Of a stretch of 64,000 nt of DNA, positions 10,001 through 18,352 are shown in pieces. The notes under the pieces are model-generated. The model ran no database searches and was not told the DNA's origin. It saw only the letters and a list, made by a program, of their open reading frames with translations. A program made the position numbers and the translations under genes. Where the stretch lies: the NCBI RefSeq assembly GCF_037120725.1, contig NZ_JBBAXC010000018.1, positions 1 through 64,000 of the forward strand, given 5' to 3'. Every line of letters begins with the position of its first letter. Positions within the stretch are counted from its first letter, which is position 1. This DNA comes from Bacillus spongiae (GTDB lineage Bacteria > Bacillota > Bacilli > Bacillales > Bacillaceae_K).

Positions 10001-13000
10001 TACACAGAATGGAAAGATTGATCGTAAAGCGTTACCTAACCCAACTAAAAGTCAGGAAAAATCGCTTGAAAGGATAGAGCCTAAAGACGCAATAGAGGAG
10101 CAAATGCTCGCCATTTGGTCAGATACACTGAACAATGAAGCCATTGGTGTTGATAGCAATTTCTTTCGATGTGGGGGCCACTCGTTACTAGCAGCTAGAA
10201 TGACCTTTAAATTAGGGAAAATCTTTAATATAGAATTATCAATAAATACGGTGTTTGAATTCCCTACCGTAAGGAAGCTTGCAAATGTTGTACGTCAAGA
10301 AATGAAACGAAATCAGCATGGAACTAAATGGGCAAGCATTCCTAAAGTAACACGTCAAAAGGAACATCCATTATCATTTGCCCAACAAAGGTTGTGGGTT
10401 TTGCATCAATTAGAACCTAATAATCCAGCTTATAACATGCTTGTACCAATGAAACTAAAAGGAAAATTAGACCTTAAAGCTCTTGAACAGGCACTCGCTG
10501 AAATGGTGAAAAGGCATGAATCGCTAAGAACGACTTTTCATATACGCAATGGGGAACCGTATCAGGTGATTTCACAACACCTAGATTCAGTATTAACTCA
10601 CATTGATTATAGCTTGGTTTCAGCAGAAGGTCATTTTGATCAGTTAGTAGATCAGTATTGCAATCAAGCCCTCAGTCAACCATATGATTTAGAAAAAGGA
10701 CCGCTATTTAAAGCAACGCTAATGAAAAAGCACGAACAAGAACATGTACTGCTTCTAGAGATGCATCATATTATATCTGATGGATGGTCGCTTGAAGTTA
10801 TTCAAAGGGAATTACACATCTTATATGAAGCTTTCTTAAAGCAACAGCCATCACCACTTCCTTCATTGCCAACACAGTATTTAGATTACAGCGTCTGGCA
10901 AAAAGAGGTATTTGAAAAGGAAGTGATGGAAGAACAAATGGCCTATTGGTCTGAACAGCTAAAGGGTCATTCTTATGTACTAAAATTACCTGTAGATTAT
11001 CCACGACCAAAACAGCTAACAGGTAAGGGAGCCGTTTACCAACTTAAGCTATCAAAAGAAACGAGTAAGAAGCTAAAAGAGTTAAGTAATGAACATAACA
11101 CGACATTATATATGACACTATTAACACTATTTAACCTTCTATTGAAGGGGTATACCGGTGAGAAAGATATACTCGTAGGAACTCCGATTGCTAATCGGAC
11201 GCATCCGCATGTTGAAGGTCTCATTGGGTACTTTGTTAACACCCTTGTTATTCGAACGCAAATGCAAGAAGATATGTCATTTGTCGAGCTGCTTGAGACT
11301 GTTAAAAATACGGTAACAGATGGGTTTGCACATCAAGACTTACCGTTTGAAAAAGTGGTAGATAAACTGAGAGTAGATCGGGACGTTAGTTACTCTCCTT
11401 TATTCCAAGTGATGTTCTCCCTTCAGAACAGTACTCAGACAACATTTACAATGGATAAATTAGAAGTGGATTATATTAATTGTCAACCTGAGACAGCTAA
11501 GTTTGACTTGTCTTTAGATATGACCGATACAGAAGAAGGTATTACTGGAGCTTTTGAATATAGTACAGATTTATTTAGTCAAAGTACAATTGAGAAAATG
11601 GCTAATCATTTGGAAGTACTTATTCATTCTATTCTCAAAGATAAGGAACAGAATGTTTCCGATGTAATGATTTTAGATGAAGAGGAAAAACAGCAGATGG
11701 TATATGATTGGAACGCCACTAATATTCCATTTCCTGATAAGAAATGTATTCATCAACTATTTGAGGATTCAGTAGATAAGATGCCAAATCACGTTGCTGT
11801 TGTTTTTAAAGAGAAGACGTTAACTTACCGAGAACTCGATCAGAAGGCAAACCAATTGGCCCATTATTTACAGGAGAGAGGTGTGGGACCTGGCGTTTGT
11901 GTAGCAATAGGTATTGAGCGCTCTTTAGAACTTCCGATTTCCTTATTAGCCGTATTAAAGGCTGGAGGAGCTTTCTTGCCACTCGATTTAGATGCTCCTT
12001 CAAAGAGAATTAGCCAAGTGCTGAAAGGTGCAGAACCGCTCCTATGTTTAGTTCATAGTCACTTAAAGAACATTCCTAACGATGTTGTTTCTCTTGTGGA
12101 TATTCATGAAGTCGACAAGTTCTCTACTTATCCAACTTCAAGACCAATCTCAGAAGTGACATCAGATGACCTCGTTTCTATTTATTATACGTCGGGTTCA
12201 ACTGGAAAGCCAAAAGGGGTTGAAAACGTTCATAAAGGGTGGGTCAACCATATGACCTGGAATCAAAATGAACTTAAATTAACTTGTAACGAAACAGTGT
12301 TACATAAAACCACCCTTACCTTTGACGATTCAGGAATAGAATTCTTTTGGACCTTCATGGTAGGAGCTAGGGTAGCTATTTTGGAGCCTGGGGCACATAG
12401 AGATCCACATGCCATTATTCAAGCAATGATACAATATAATGTGGCAGTAAGCTTTTTTGTTCCAAGCATGCTCAACTTAATAATCGACCGAATTTCATTA
12501 GAAGAAAGGTTACAGCTAACGGATTTAAGAGTCGTTGTATCGGGTGGTGAAGCACTTCATTCAGAAACCGTGCGAAAGTTTATGGAGCGGTTTGAGTCAG
12601 AGTTATACAATACATGGGGAGCTACTGAGGTGTCCATTGGTTCGTCATTTCATCGCTGCACAATAACAGATGTGGTGAAGGACGGGAATGTGAGTATTGG
12701 AAAACCAATCGATAACCATTATTTATATGTATTGAATGAAAATTTACAACCTGTCCCAATAGGAGTACCTGGAGATATTTATATTGGAGGTATAGGACTT
12801 GCAAGAGGGTATTATAAAAATTCTCTAAAAACAAAAGAGTCTTTTATTTCTAATCCGTTTATAGAAGGTGAACGGATGTATCGTACAGGAGATAGAGGGA
12901 CGTTTGATTTAGTAGGAAATATTCAATTTTTAGGAAGGGCAGACAACCAAGTAAAAATAAGAGGTATGAGAATAGAATTAGGCGAAATTGAACATACGCT

Positions 13001-14333
13001 CGCCCAGCATTCATCCGTAAAGGAAGCCGTAGTTGTAATTAAAGAGGATCACGTAGGTGAGAAAAAACTAGTTGGCTATGCTGTTTGTTATTCTACACAA
13101 CCATCTTCTAGTATGGAATTAAGGGAGTATCTTAAGGCGAAGCTACCAGGTCACATGGTACCATCTTTTGTTGTAACGCTTGAATCTTTTCCATTAAATA
13201 ATAACGGGAAAGTGGATCGTAAAGCCTTACCTACTCCTGAAATGACATCAAGTGAAGATTATGTTGCACCAAGAAATGACACAGAGAAAATTATGCAGAA
13301 TATTTGGCGAAACGTTTTAAATATTAATAAAATCAGTGTAAAAGATAACTTTTTTGAAATGGGAGGTCATTCCCTTAAGGCCATTGTTTTAATGGATCGT
13401 ATAGAAGAAGAATTTCAACAAAGGGTACCTTTATCCACCTTGTATGAAAAACAAACAGTAGAAGAGTTATGTCAAGAGTTAAAGCCAGAGAGGACCATTA
13501 AAGATCAAATCCTCGTCAAGATACAAGAGGGAGAAAAGGATGGAGCTCCTCTATTTTTCGCCCACCCAGTCGGCGGAGGAATCATGAGTTATATCCAGCT
13601 TGCAAAAGAACTTAAAGAAGAAACAATTTATGGATTGCAAGCTATGGGCTATGAGTCAGATCATCAACCATTAACGGATATGCATGAGATGGCAGACCTG
13701 TATTTATCTGAGATTCAGCAAGTGCAGGAGAAAGGACCCTATCGATTAGCCGGATGGTCGTTTGGAGGGAACCTTGTCTTTGAAATCGCTAAAAGACTAG
13801 AGTTATTGGGAGAAGAAGTAGAGTTTATCGTTATCATAGATTCAGAAGCAGAAGTGAAAGCTGTTGAAACTTACAATAAAAACCGGTCTAGCCTTCAGTT
13901 GATTTCATTGAATCTAGGAATCTGTAATGAAGTAGAGATAAATATGAATCAAGATTTAGATGAAGATCAATTACTCAATCAAGTGGCTAAGAAGTTGAAG
14001 GCATTAGAATTTTTCCATCAAGACACTTCGAACGAAGTGATGAAACGAAAAATAGAAGTATTAGCGGCTAATGAGGAAGCTTTTAGTCATTATACAACTA
14101 GAGGTATCGTGGAGGCTGATATCCATGTTTTTCATGTGACCGAGGTGAATCCACATCGACCATTTTCTTTAATAGAACCAGAGAAATGGAGGAATAGAAC
14201 GAATGGTCAACTATCGATTACGAGGGTGGAAGGACATCATGAAAGTGTACTTGAACAACCAAATGTTTCTAATCTTGTTAATAGGATAAAAGAAAGACTG
14301 TCATGGCAACATACTTTATTAGAGAGTAAATAG
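7077..14333 (+). CDS. NRPS termination subunit: C-A (Val)-PCP-C-A (unassigned)-PCP-TE
   Basis: A 2418-aa bimodular synthetase starting at GTG after AAAGGGGTGA. An N-terminal Ser-rich stretch and a basic helix (residues 12-35) may be a docking element. C1 has HHIISDG (His172/173, Asp177). A1 specificity reads DAFWLGGTF, one change from the published Val code DAFWIGGTFK. PCP1 has CGGHS (Ser1036), with Cys replacing the usual Leu. C2 has HHIISDG (His1230/1231, Asp1235). A2 is unusual: FDDSGIEFF, and NTWGATEVSIG in place of YGPTE. Its code reads D-D-I-F-V-G-T-I-G, which I cannot assign. PCP2 has MGGHS (Ser2099). The type I thioesterase has GWSFGG (Ser2228), IIDSEA (Asp2255) and GHHES (His2387/2388), so this subunit ends the assembly line by hydrolysis or cyclisation. 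No epimerase domain is present. Confidence 0.95.
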   Translation: MRHSDSTSSRSSSLLQQKLKEKLEGKKKQIVKRSAKERFPPLSFAQQRLWFIDKLQQGSSAYNICLPFKINGAFHLEHFKNSIHTIVQRHEALRTNFLEQEGKAYQLIHEHKAQSIHYVDLSSHPVQDSQTYINNALREEIDYVFDLSHEELFRVRIFKQSDVEHVCIITQHHIISDGWSIDLLFQELQAIYLSFLSGKPHELPEMTVQYADYASWQRKLMEKGDFQKQTDYWKGKLKDHAKKLDLPTDYSRPKRQTFHGKTLPFHIPHQLANELKRVSQEHQSTLFMTLLTAFQILLSRYSNQEDVIVGTPIANRKQKEVQHLLGFFVNTLALRARVEGNKTFQQILNEVRETTLEAFMNQDVPFEKIVEEVVEERDASYSPLFQVMFALNQDSEKLNASDFSLEPIEFDRHTSKFDLMLTTKDTEDGIEAIIEYNTDLFHQSTIKRMSGHFLQLLNQIVLNPAGKIAEYDLLTVKERATIVKEWNETITDYPKDQTIVQLFEAIVDKNPEAIAIHDGNSTVSYRELNEKANRLAHYLNRNYHNEEKIGILLERSPEMIISIIGILKANKAYVPFDRSYPVERIGYMVIDAEVQTIITRESLSSQLPQESTELLFIDQLDHFLSTMGTANLNQCTDSQALAYIMYTSGSTGRPKGVCVNQRNIIRLVKDSNYFTLSTKEVFLQLAPISFDAATFEIWGSLLNGQELVIFPPETPSLETIGEVIHEFGVTTLWLTAGLFHEMVQHNLQGLQPIRQLLAGGDKLNVQSVNKVLQQLPDCRLINGYGPTENTTFTCFHELSLEHGDYTSVPIGRPISNTKVYILDKNLMPVPVGIPGELYIAGDGLSKGYYNQPELTKERFISSPFNTGEILYRSGDLVRYLEDGVIDFIGRIDRQVKIRGFRIELGEVESTILAHKAIQDVVVIDKEEGGEKLLLAYIVWNKGQKISTEQLQQELQQTLPTYMIPTYITPMDVLPLTQNGKIDRKALPNPTKSQEKSLERIEPKDAIEEQMLAIWSDTLNNEAIGVDSNFFRCGGHSLLAARMTFKLGKIFNIELSINTVFEFPTVRKLANVVRQEMKRNQHGTKWASIPKVTRQKEHPLSFAQQRLWVLHQLEPNNPAYNMLVPMKLKGKLDLKALEQALAEMVKRHESLRTTFHIRNGEPYQVISQHLDSVLTHIDYSLVSAEGHFDQLVDQYCNQALSQPYDLEKGPLFKATLMKKHEQEHVLLLEMHHIISDGWSLEVIQRELHILYEAFLKQQPSPLPSLPTQYLDYSVWQKEVFEKEVMEEQMAYWSEQLKGHSYVLKLPVDYPRPKQLTGKGAVYQLKLSKETSKKLKELSNEHNTTLYMTLLTLFNLLLKGYTGEKDILVGTPIANRTHPHVEGLIGYFVNTLVIRTQMQEDMSFVELLETVKNTVTDGFAHQDLPFEKVVDKLRVDRDVSYSPLFQVMFSLQNSTQTTFTMDKLEVDYINCQPETAKFDLSLDMTDTEEGITGAFEYSTDLFSQSTIEKMANHLEVLIHSILKDKEQNVSDVMILDEEEKQQMVYDWNATNIPFPDKKCIHQLFEDSVDKMPNHVAVVFKEKTLTYRELDQKANQLAHYLQERGVGPGVCVAIGIERSLELPISLLAVLKAGGAFLPLDLDAPSKRISQVLKGAEPLLCLVHSHLKNIPNDVVSLVDIHEVDKFSTYPTSRPISEVTSDDLVSIYYTSGSTGKPKGVENVHKGWVNHMTWNQNELKLTCNETVLHKTTLTFDDSGIEFFWTFMVGARVAILEPGAHRDPHAIIQAMIQYNVAVSFFVPSMLNLIIDRISLEERLQLTDLRVVVSGGEALHSETVRKFMERFESELYNTWGATEVSIGSSFHRCTITDVVKDGNVSIGKPIDNHYLYVLNENLQPVPIGVPGDIYIGGIGLARGYYKNSLKTKESFISNPFIEGERMYRTGDRGTFDLVGNIQFLGRADNQVKIRGMRIELGEIEHTLAQHSSVKEAVVVIKEDHVGEKKLVGYAVCYSTQPSSSMELREYLKAKLPGHMVPSFVVTLESFPLNNNGKVDRKALPTPEMTSSEDYVAPRNDTEKIMQNIWRNVLNINKISVKDNFFEMGGHSLKAIVLMDRIEEEFQQRVPLSTLYEKQTVEELCQELKPERTIKDQILVKIQEGEKDGAPLFFAHPVGGGIMSYIQLAKELKEETIYGLQAMGYESDHQPLTDMHEMADLYLSEIQQVQEKGPYRLAGWSFGGNLVFEIAKRLELLGEEVEFIVIIDSEAEVKAVETYNKNRSSLQLISLNLGICNEVEINMNQDLDEDQLLNQVAKKLKALEFFHQDTSNEVMKRKIEVLAANEEAFSHYTTRGIVEADIHVFHVTEVNPHRPFSLIEPEKWRNRTNGQLSITRVEGHHESVLEQPNVSNLVNRIKERLSWQHTLLESK

Positions 14334-14343
14334 ATGATACATG

Positions 14344-14392
14344 GAAACCACTCTAGTACTCAGGAAATAGTATAGAGAGGAAGAGTGGTTTC
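14344..14392 (+). terminator. Possible stem-loop after the NRPS operon
   Basis: Arms GAAACCACTCT (14344-14354) and AGAGTGGTTTC (14382-14392) are perfectly complementary over 11 bp with a 27-base loop, starting 11 bases after the NRPS stop. There is no T-run, so it may be a processing or protective stem rather than a classical terminator. The rest of 14393-14634 holds no gene I can support. Confidence 0.4.
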
Positions 14393-14634
14393 TTAAATCT
14401 AAAACAATTGCAGCTTTACAACTGATAGGAGGGCGACTCAATCTACCTTCAAATGTCCGAAATAAGCGTGTCATCTTCATCATTCTTCATAATCAATGAT
14501 GAAAAAGGATAAATGATGGATGTGTTTTTTACAGCATTTGTTATGCTAAAAGTACGATACTGAAATTTTGTTGACTATTATGTAGTAGAAACTCCCTTTT
14601 AAAGAGAATAGTATGATTAAAAGGAGTGCAGAGT

Positions 14635-15336
14635 GTGAAAATATTCGCAGTTAATTTATCAGATTTGGATCATTCAAATGTTAATGACCACCTTTACTCT
14701 CGTATCGTGTCTAATGACACCTTAAATAGAGCAAGGAAATTTAGAAATAGAAAAGACACATTACGAACAATGGTGGGAGAATTACTTATAAACTATTTAT
14801 ACGAAAAAGTAGAGGGATATGGTACTATCCCTGTCATAAGACGTAATCAATACGGGAAACCGTATGTAACATCAAATAATTTTCTCTTTAATCTATCCCA
14901 TTCAGGAAACTGGGTCATTTGTATTGTTGACCAAACTCGCGTTGGGATTGATATTGAGCAAATTAAAGCTATTGATTATGAAAATTTAATATCAATGTTC
15001 CATCCTGTTGAAATGGAACAAATGGAATATGCAGAGAATAAGCAAGATTTTTTCTATAGCTTATGGACTGTAAAAGAAAGTGTGTTAAAAAACATCGGTA
15101 AGGGACTAAGCCTTTCTTTAAAAAGTTTTCACACAAAATTTTCTAATGAAGATATTCAAGTAAAGTTTGAAAATCCTTTGTCTGAAAACTTATACGTAAA
15201 AACATATGACTTTGATTATCGTTATAAGCTTGCAGCTTGTGCCTTGCACAATGATTTTCCAAACCATATAACCTATATAAATATAGCAAAAATTATTCAG
15301 TATTACGCAAATTTCGCACCTAGAAAATACTGTTGA
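14635..15336 (+). CDS. Sfp-type 4'-phosphopantetheinyl transferase
   Basis: About 233 aa. It transfers phosphopantetheine from CoA to the carrier-domain serines of NRPSs, converting apo to holo PCPs. The full family pattern is present: RNQYGKPYV, FNLSHSGNWVICIVD, VGIDIEQIK (Mg-binding acidic residues) and FYSLWTVKESVLKNIGKGLS. It is colinear with B. subtilis Sfp from the first residues (MKIFAVNLSD). GTG 14635 is chosen because AAAGGAG lies about 9 bases upstream; GTG 14626 would sit directly on that ribosome binding site. The gene follows the NRPS operon in the same direction after a 300-base gap and presumably activates it. Confidence 0.95.
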   Translation: MKIFAVNLSDLDHSNVNDHLYSRIVSNDTLNRARKFRNRKDTLRTMVGELLINYLYEKVEGYGTIPVIRRNQYGKPYVTSNNFLFNLSHSGNWVICIVDQTRVGIDIEQIKAIDYENLISMFHPVEMEQMEYAENKQDFFYSLWTVKESVLKNIGKGLSLSLKSFHTKFSNEDIQVKFENPLSENLYVKTYDFDYRYKLAACALHNDFPNHITYINIAKIIQYYANFAPRKYC

Positions 15337-15747
15337 ATTCATTATCGTATGAGTGGATCTATGCTCATATTTTAGAGAAATAAAACAAAGTCGATGGTGT
15401 ATAAAATATCATTTCTGATAAAAGGTGGTATCAAGCTTACCTATCGTCATGTAACCCGAAATACATTCTATTTCGGGATTGCTTTTTGTCCTCTTCCATT
15501 TATTTAGAAATCCCCATATGAAAATTTATTCAAGGAACACCTTTTGATTTATCTGAACTGATAATTAGTCTAAACATAAAAATATGGTAATTCATCTATT
15601 GGATTAAAAGTGATTATAACATCAAAAGCACCCACTGAAAGGGTTTTTTCATCCTGTTCAATTTACTACTATACACATAAAAAAGCTTTGAAGACTGATG
15701 AAATAATTAACTTTGACATCATTAATAATGCTCTTTCATTAAGAAAC
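15337..15747. other. Intergenic stretch between PPTase and alpha/beta hydrolase
   Basis: No gene is supported. It holds one clear terminator (15455-15486) and, just before it at about 15422, GGTGGTATC followed by TATCGTC. This faintly recalls the end of a T-box leader, but no specifier or stem I region is recognisable. The 3' part (15490-15747) is AT-rich, with nothing I can name. Confidence 0.5.
15455..15486 (+). terminator. Rho-independent terminator after PPTase
   Basis: CCCGAAATA (15455-15463) and TATTTCGGG (15469-15477) form a 9-bp stem with a 5-base loop, followed by ATTGCTTTTT. It lies 119 bases after the PPTase stop. Confidence 0.7.
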
Positions 15748-16617
15748 CTATAACCATTTATTTAAGCTCTCAATGATAATATCAGGTCTATCAATATGAA
15801 TTTCGTGGTCACTACGATCTGCTATGATCAATTCACCTTGATTTGATAACGTAGCCAACTCTAATTGTAGTTCACGCCAAACTTCTTCGTATTCACGTGC
15901 CTCTTCCTCCGGAATATTGTATTGAATAAAGGCACTTACTGAAGCCTCTATATCTCTTGCTATGACGGTTAGTGGAATGTTGGGAAATTCACTAAGCTCT
16001 TTTATCTTCTCACTATTTAACTCCCAGTGGTTATATTCATCAGCGACAGTCTTGAATAATGTTGGATTCGTTATAAACGCTTCAAGTTTTTCCGCTTCAT
16101 AGTCAGAATACTTCTTGTAGAATCCCTCAATCATTTCACCATATAGCTCTTTAAGTGCTTCTCTTGATTTGTTTGAATGACCTAAATTACTTTCTACCAT
16201 TTGGTCTATCGATATAAGGGAATTCATTACCGGGAGATCTAAGTCATATAATCGGTTGAAATTTGGTGAGGTTGAATCCAATAAAACTAATCTATTAACT
16301 TTGTCCGGAAATAGCATTACATAATGCAATGCACATAGCCCACCAAAAGAATGCCCCATAACAAAGATCTTTTCTTTTATACCTAATGACTCAATTAGGT
16401 CATTTAGTTCGTATGCAATACCTTCAGTTGTTCTTGGATTCTTCGAAACCTCACTATTCCCATAACCAGCTCGATGGTACATAATAATAGTAAACTCTTT
16501 CATTATCTTCTTTACAAAAGGAAGCCATTGATAAAAGGAGCAGCCTATACCTGTTTCTATAAGAAGAATTTTCTCTCCGGACCCCATCACTTTATAGTCT
16601 ATGTTTTCTACGTTCAC
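15748..16617 (-). CDS. Alpha/beta-fold hydrolase, Fur-box promoter
   Basis: A 289-aa cytoplasmic alpha/beta hydrolase. The nucleophile elbow is GHSFGG (Ser90), the oxyanion region GIGCSFYQW, and a catalytic His in DRSDHEIH (His271 or His274). No signal peptide is seen. It starts at GTG 16617 after GAGGTGAAG. Substrate is unknown. A Fur-box-like sequence about 108 bases upstream suggests iron-regulated expression. It is transcribed toward the NRPS/PPTase locus. A ferri-siderophore esterase or an NRPS-linked hydrolase is a possible but unproven role. Confidence 0.8.
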   Translation of the reverse strand: MNVENIDYKVMGSGEKILLIETGIGCSFYQWLPFVKKIMKEFTIIMYHRAGYGNSEVSKNPRTTEGIAYELNDLIESLGIKEKIFVMGHSFGGLCALHYVMLFPDKVNRLVLLDSTSPNFNRLYDLDLPVMNSLISIDQMVESNLGHSNKSREALKELYGEMIEGFYKKYSDYEAEKLEAFITNPTLFKTVADEYNHWELNSEKIKELSEFPNIPLTVIARDIEASVSAFIQYNIPEEEAREYEEVWRELQLELATLSNQGELIIADRSDHEIHIDRPDIIIESLNKWL

Positions 16618-16724
16618 TTTATCTTCACCTCTACCAACTAGAATGTTAATCTGATATTCTTCTACCTCCCTATAAGGAGAAGGGGATATACATATAAGAT
16701 TTTTGTTAAAGGGCTTGCATTTGA

Positions 16725-16743
16725 GATAATAAGTATCATTATT
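16725..16743 (-). promoter_or_regulatory. Putative Fur box over the hydrolase promoter
   Basis: GATAATAAGTATCATTATT matches the 19-bp Fur consensus (GATAATGATAATCATTATC) at 15 of 19 positions. On the minus strand TTGAAT followed about 16-17 bases later by GATACT can serve as -35/-10, with the box covering the -10 as in repressible Fur promoters. Confidence 0.55.
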
Positions 16744-16883
16744 TAGTAAAAGAATTCAATAAGATTCAACGATTAAAATAGTCTACTACCACTTTTTGGA
16801 AGGTAAAATTTATAGGCATTTCTGGCAGTTTGCCAACTACATTTTTAAGGTGTTCACTCAAATGCACTTAATCTAACGGAGTT

Positions 16884-16917
16884 GACACTCCTAACACTAA
16901 TGAGGAGTGTGTCTTTT
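16884..16917 (+). terminator. Orphan terminator-like hairpin
   Basis: GACACTCCT (16884-16892) pairs with AGGAGTGT (16903-16910), followed by GTCTTTT. No plus-strand gene lies between the divergent hydrolase start (16617) and this hairpin. The rest of 16618-17115 shows only the Fur box and AT-rich DNA. Confidence 0.45.
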
Positions 16918-17115
16918 CGTTCGGGTAAACCTGTAATTTAAATTACAATTTTTCCCTTCCGCTCTTAATTATATCTTAAATTTATATGATTTTTCTGTCA
17001 TAGGTAAATATTATGTGTTATTTTTAAAATTCAATTTATGCAAAGCGATTCGTAATTTTTATGAATTAGCCGAGAACACTCGTGACTTTAGAGAATATTG
17101 GGATGGGAGATTAAC

Positions 17116-17886
17116 TTGAGTAGAGAAATTAAATATCAGTATAGAATAACAAAATATAATCCAGATTTTAGAAATGATGAAGGTCATTATACTATAACAG
17201 ATGAATGGACAAGTGCGTATGATATAGGAAAAATGGTAAATGGCAATTCTCTCACGTTAAGTGAATATTTAGACGTAGAGAAAGCATATATAAATACGAT
17301 TATGAATTTTATTCAACTAAATAATATAAAAAGTGTAAGATTGGTTGATCTTGAGAAAGATAATCTGAATTCTACCGATAAAACGTCACCTTTGTATGAC
17401 CCCGCCTTCCACCTACTGCATTTAGAAGAGGATATAGAACTGAGTATAGATAATGTACCTATAGTTTCTAAAATGGTCTTAAGAGAGCTTATTTACTGTC
17501 AATTAATATCTAAAGATTTCTTTGTACATTTTGGTTATGATTATTATATGTACATTGGGTCAAACAATGTTCAAAGTGGTTCCTTAGATTTTACTATTAA
17601 TAATAGCCTTTTTGTAGAGGAAATGATCTCTCCATATTATATTCCTGAAAGTAATGTAACAAGAGGTATAGAATGGATTCGTATTGATGAAGAAATTATT
17701 GAAGGATCAGAATTACTGAAGGGTATTACTTTAGAGGAATATAGAGGTGTACTTCAGCTTTCTAACATCCATCCTGTAATAGGATCTTTTCCTATTAAAC
17801 AAGAATATGTTAACTTTTTTCAAAAGAAAATAAAACATAAAATAGATTTTAGTAAATATAATTACTCTTTAGTATCTAATGACTAG
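17116..17886 (+). CDS. Hypothetical protein (Bacillus-type, 256 aa)
   Basis: Not recognised as a named family, although the N-terminus (REIKYQYRITKYNP) recalls uncharacterised Bacillus proteins. It is a soluble, acidic protein with no signal peptide or transmembrane segment. It is rich in Ile, Asn and Tyr, with an internal FFVHFGYDYYMYIG stretch. A TTG at 17098 is in frame, but TTG 17116 with GGGAGA just upstream gives the expected N-terminus and is preferred. It stands alone, flanked by long AT-rich gaps. Confidence 0.65.
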   Translation: MSREIKYQYRITKYNPDFRNDEGHYTITDEWTSAYDIGKMVNGNSLTLSEYLDVEKAYINTIMNFIQLNNIKSVRLVDLEKDNLNSTDKTSPLYDPAFHLLHLEEDIELSIDNVPIVSKMVLRELIYCQLISKDFFVHFGYDYYMYIGSNNVQSGSLDFTINNSLFVEEMISPYYIPESNVTRGIEWIRIDEEIIEGSELLKGITLEEYRGVLQLSNIHPVIGSFPIKQEYVNFFQKKIKHKIDFSKYNYSLVSND

Positions 17887-18352
17887 TTTATATAAGGTTA
17901 TCTCTCACTTATCTTCACCTCTCTTCAAACTCTTTTCATTAATTTTCATTTAGAAAATATGAAATGCACCGATTGTAATGATTACTATGAGAATTATAAG
18001 AATCACAGAATGAATTTTTCTTGAGGAGTATAGGTACTCTACATATTTTTAAAGGGGCGAACATAATAATTTTAGAGTTCAAAAAAAACTGGAAAATCCA
18101 TCGGAACTCTACCCTTATTACCTATTAACATAAGATTAAAATAGGAGAATAGGCCAATAGTCAATAATTTGCCTTATCTTTAATATTGATTGAATATTTT
18201 GATTTGATAAACTATTTTTAACGTGTAAAAACAGTTTATGTTTTATAAATAAAGTAATTTTGAGTTACATTGTCATTTTTTAGGATGCTTTATTTTTCAA
18301 AAACAGACCCTTCATCTATGACAGGAAAAATGGATAGGAGTGTTGAAATCAC
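17887..18352. other. AT-rich intergenic gap
   Basis: No gene, hairpin terminator or recognisable operator was found. The last 30 bases hold the weak ribosome binding site (ATAGGAG) of the next gene. Confidence 0.5.

Noticed and set aside
14560-14620. TTGACT as a -35 of the PPTase gene
   Set aside because: No -10 element lies at 16-18 bases; the only TATGAT is about 36 bases away.
15420-15490. T-box riboswitch ending in a terminator
   Set aside because: GGTGGTATC and CGTC are only a weak match to the T-box motif; no specifier loop or downstream regulated gene was found.
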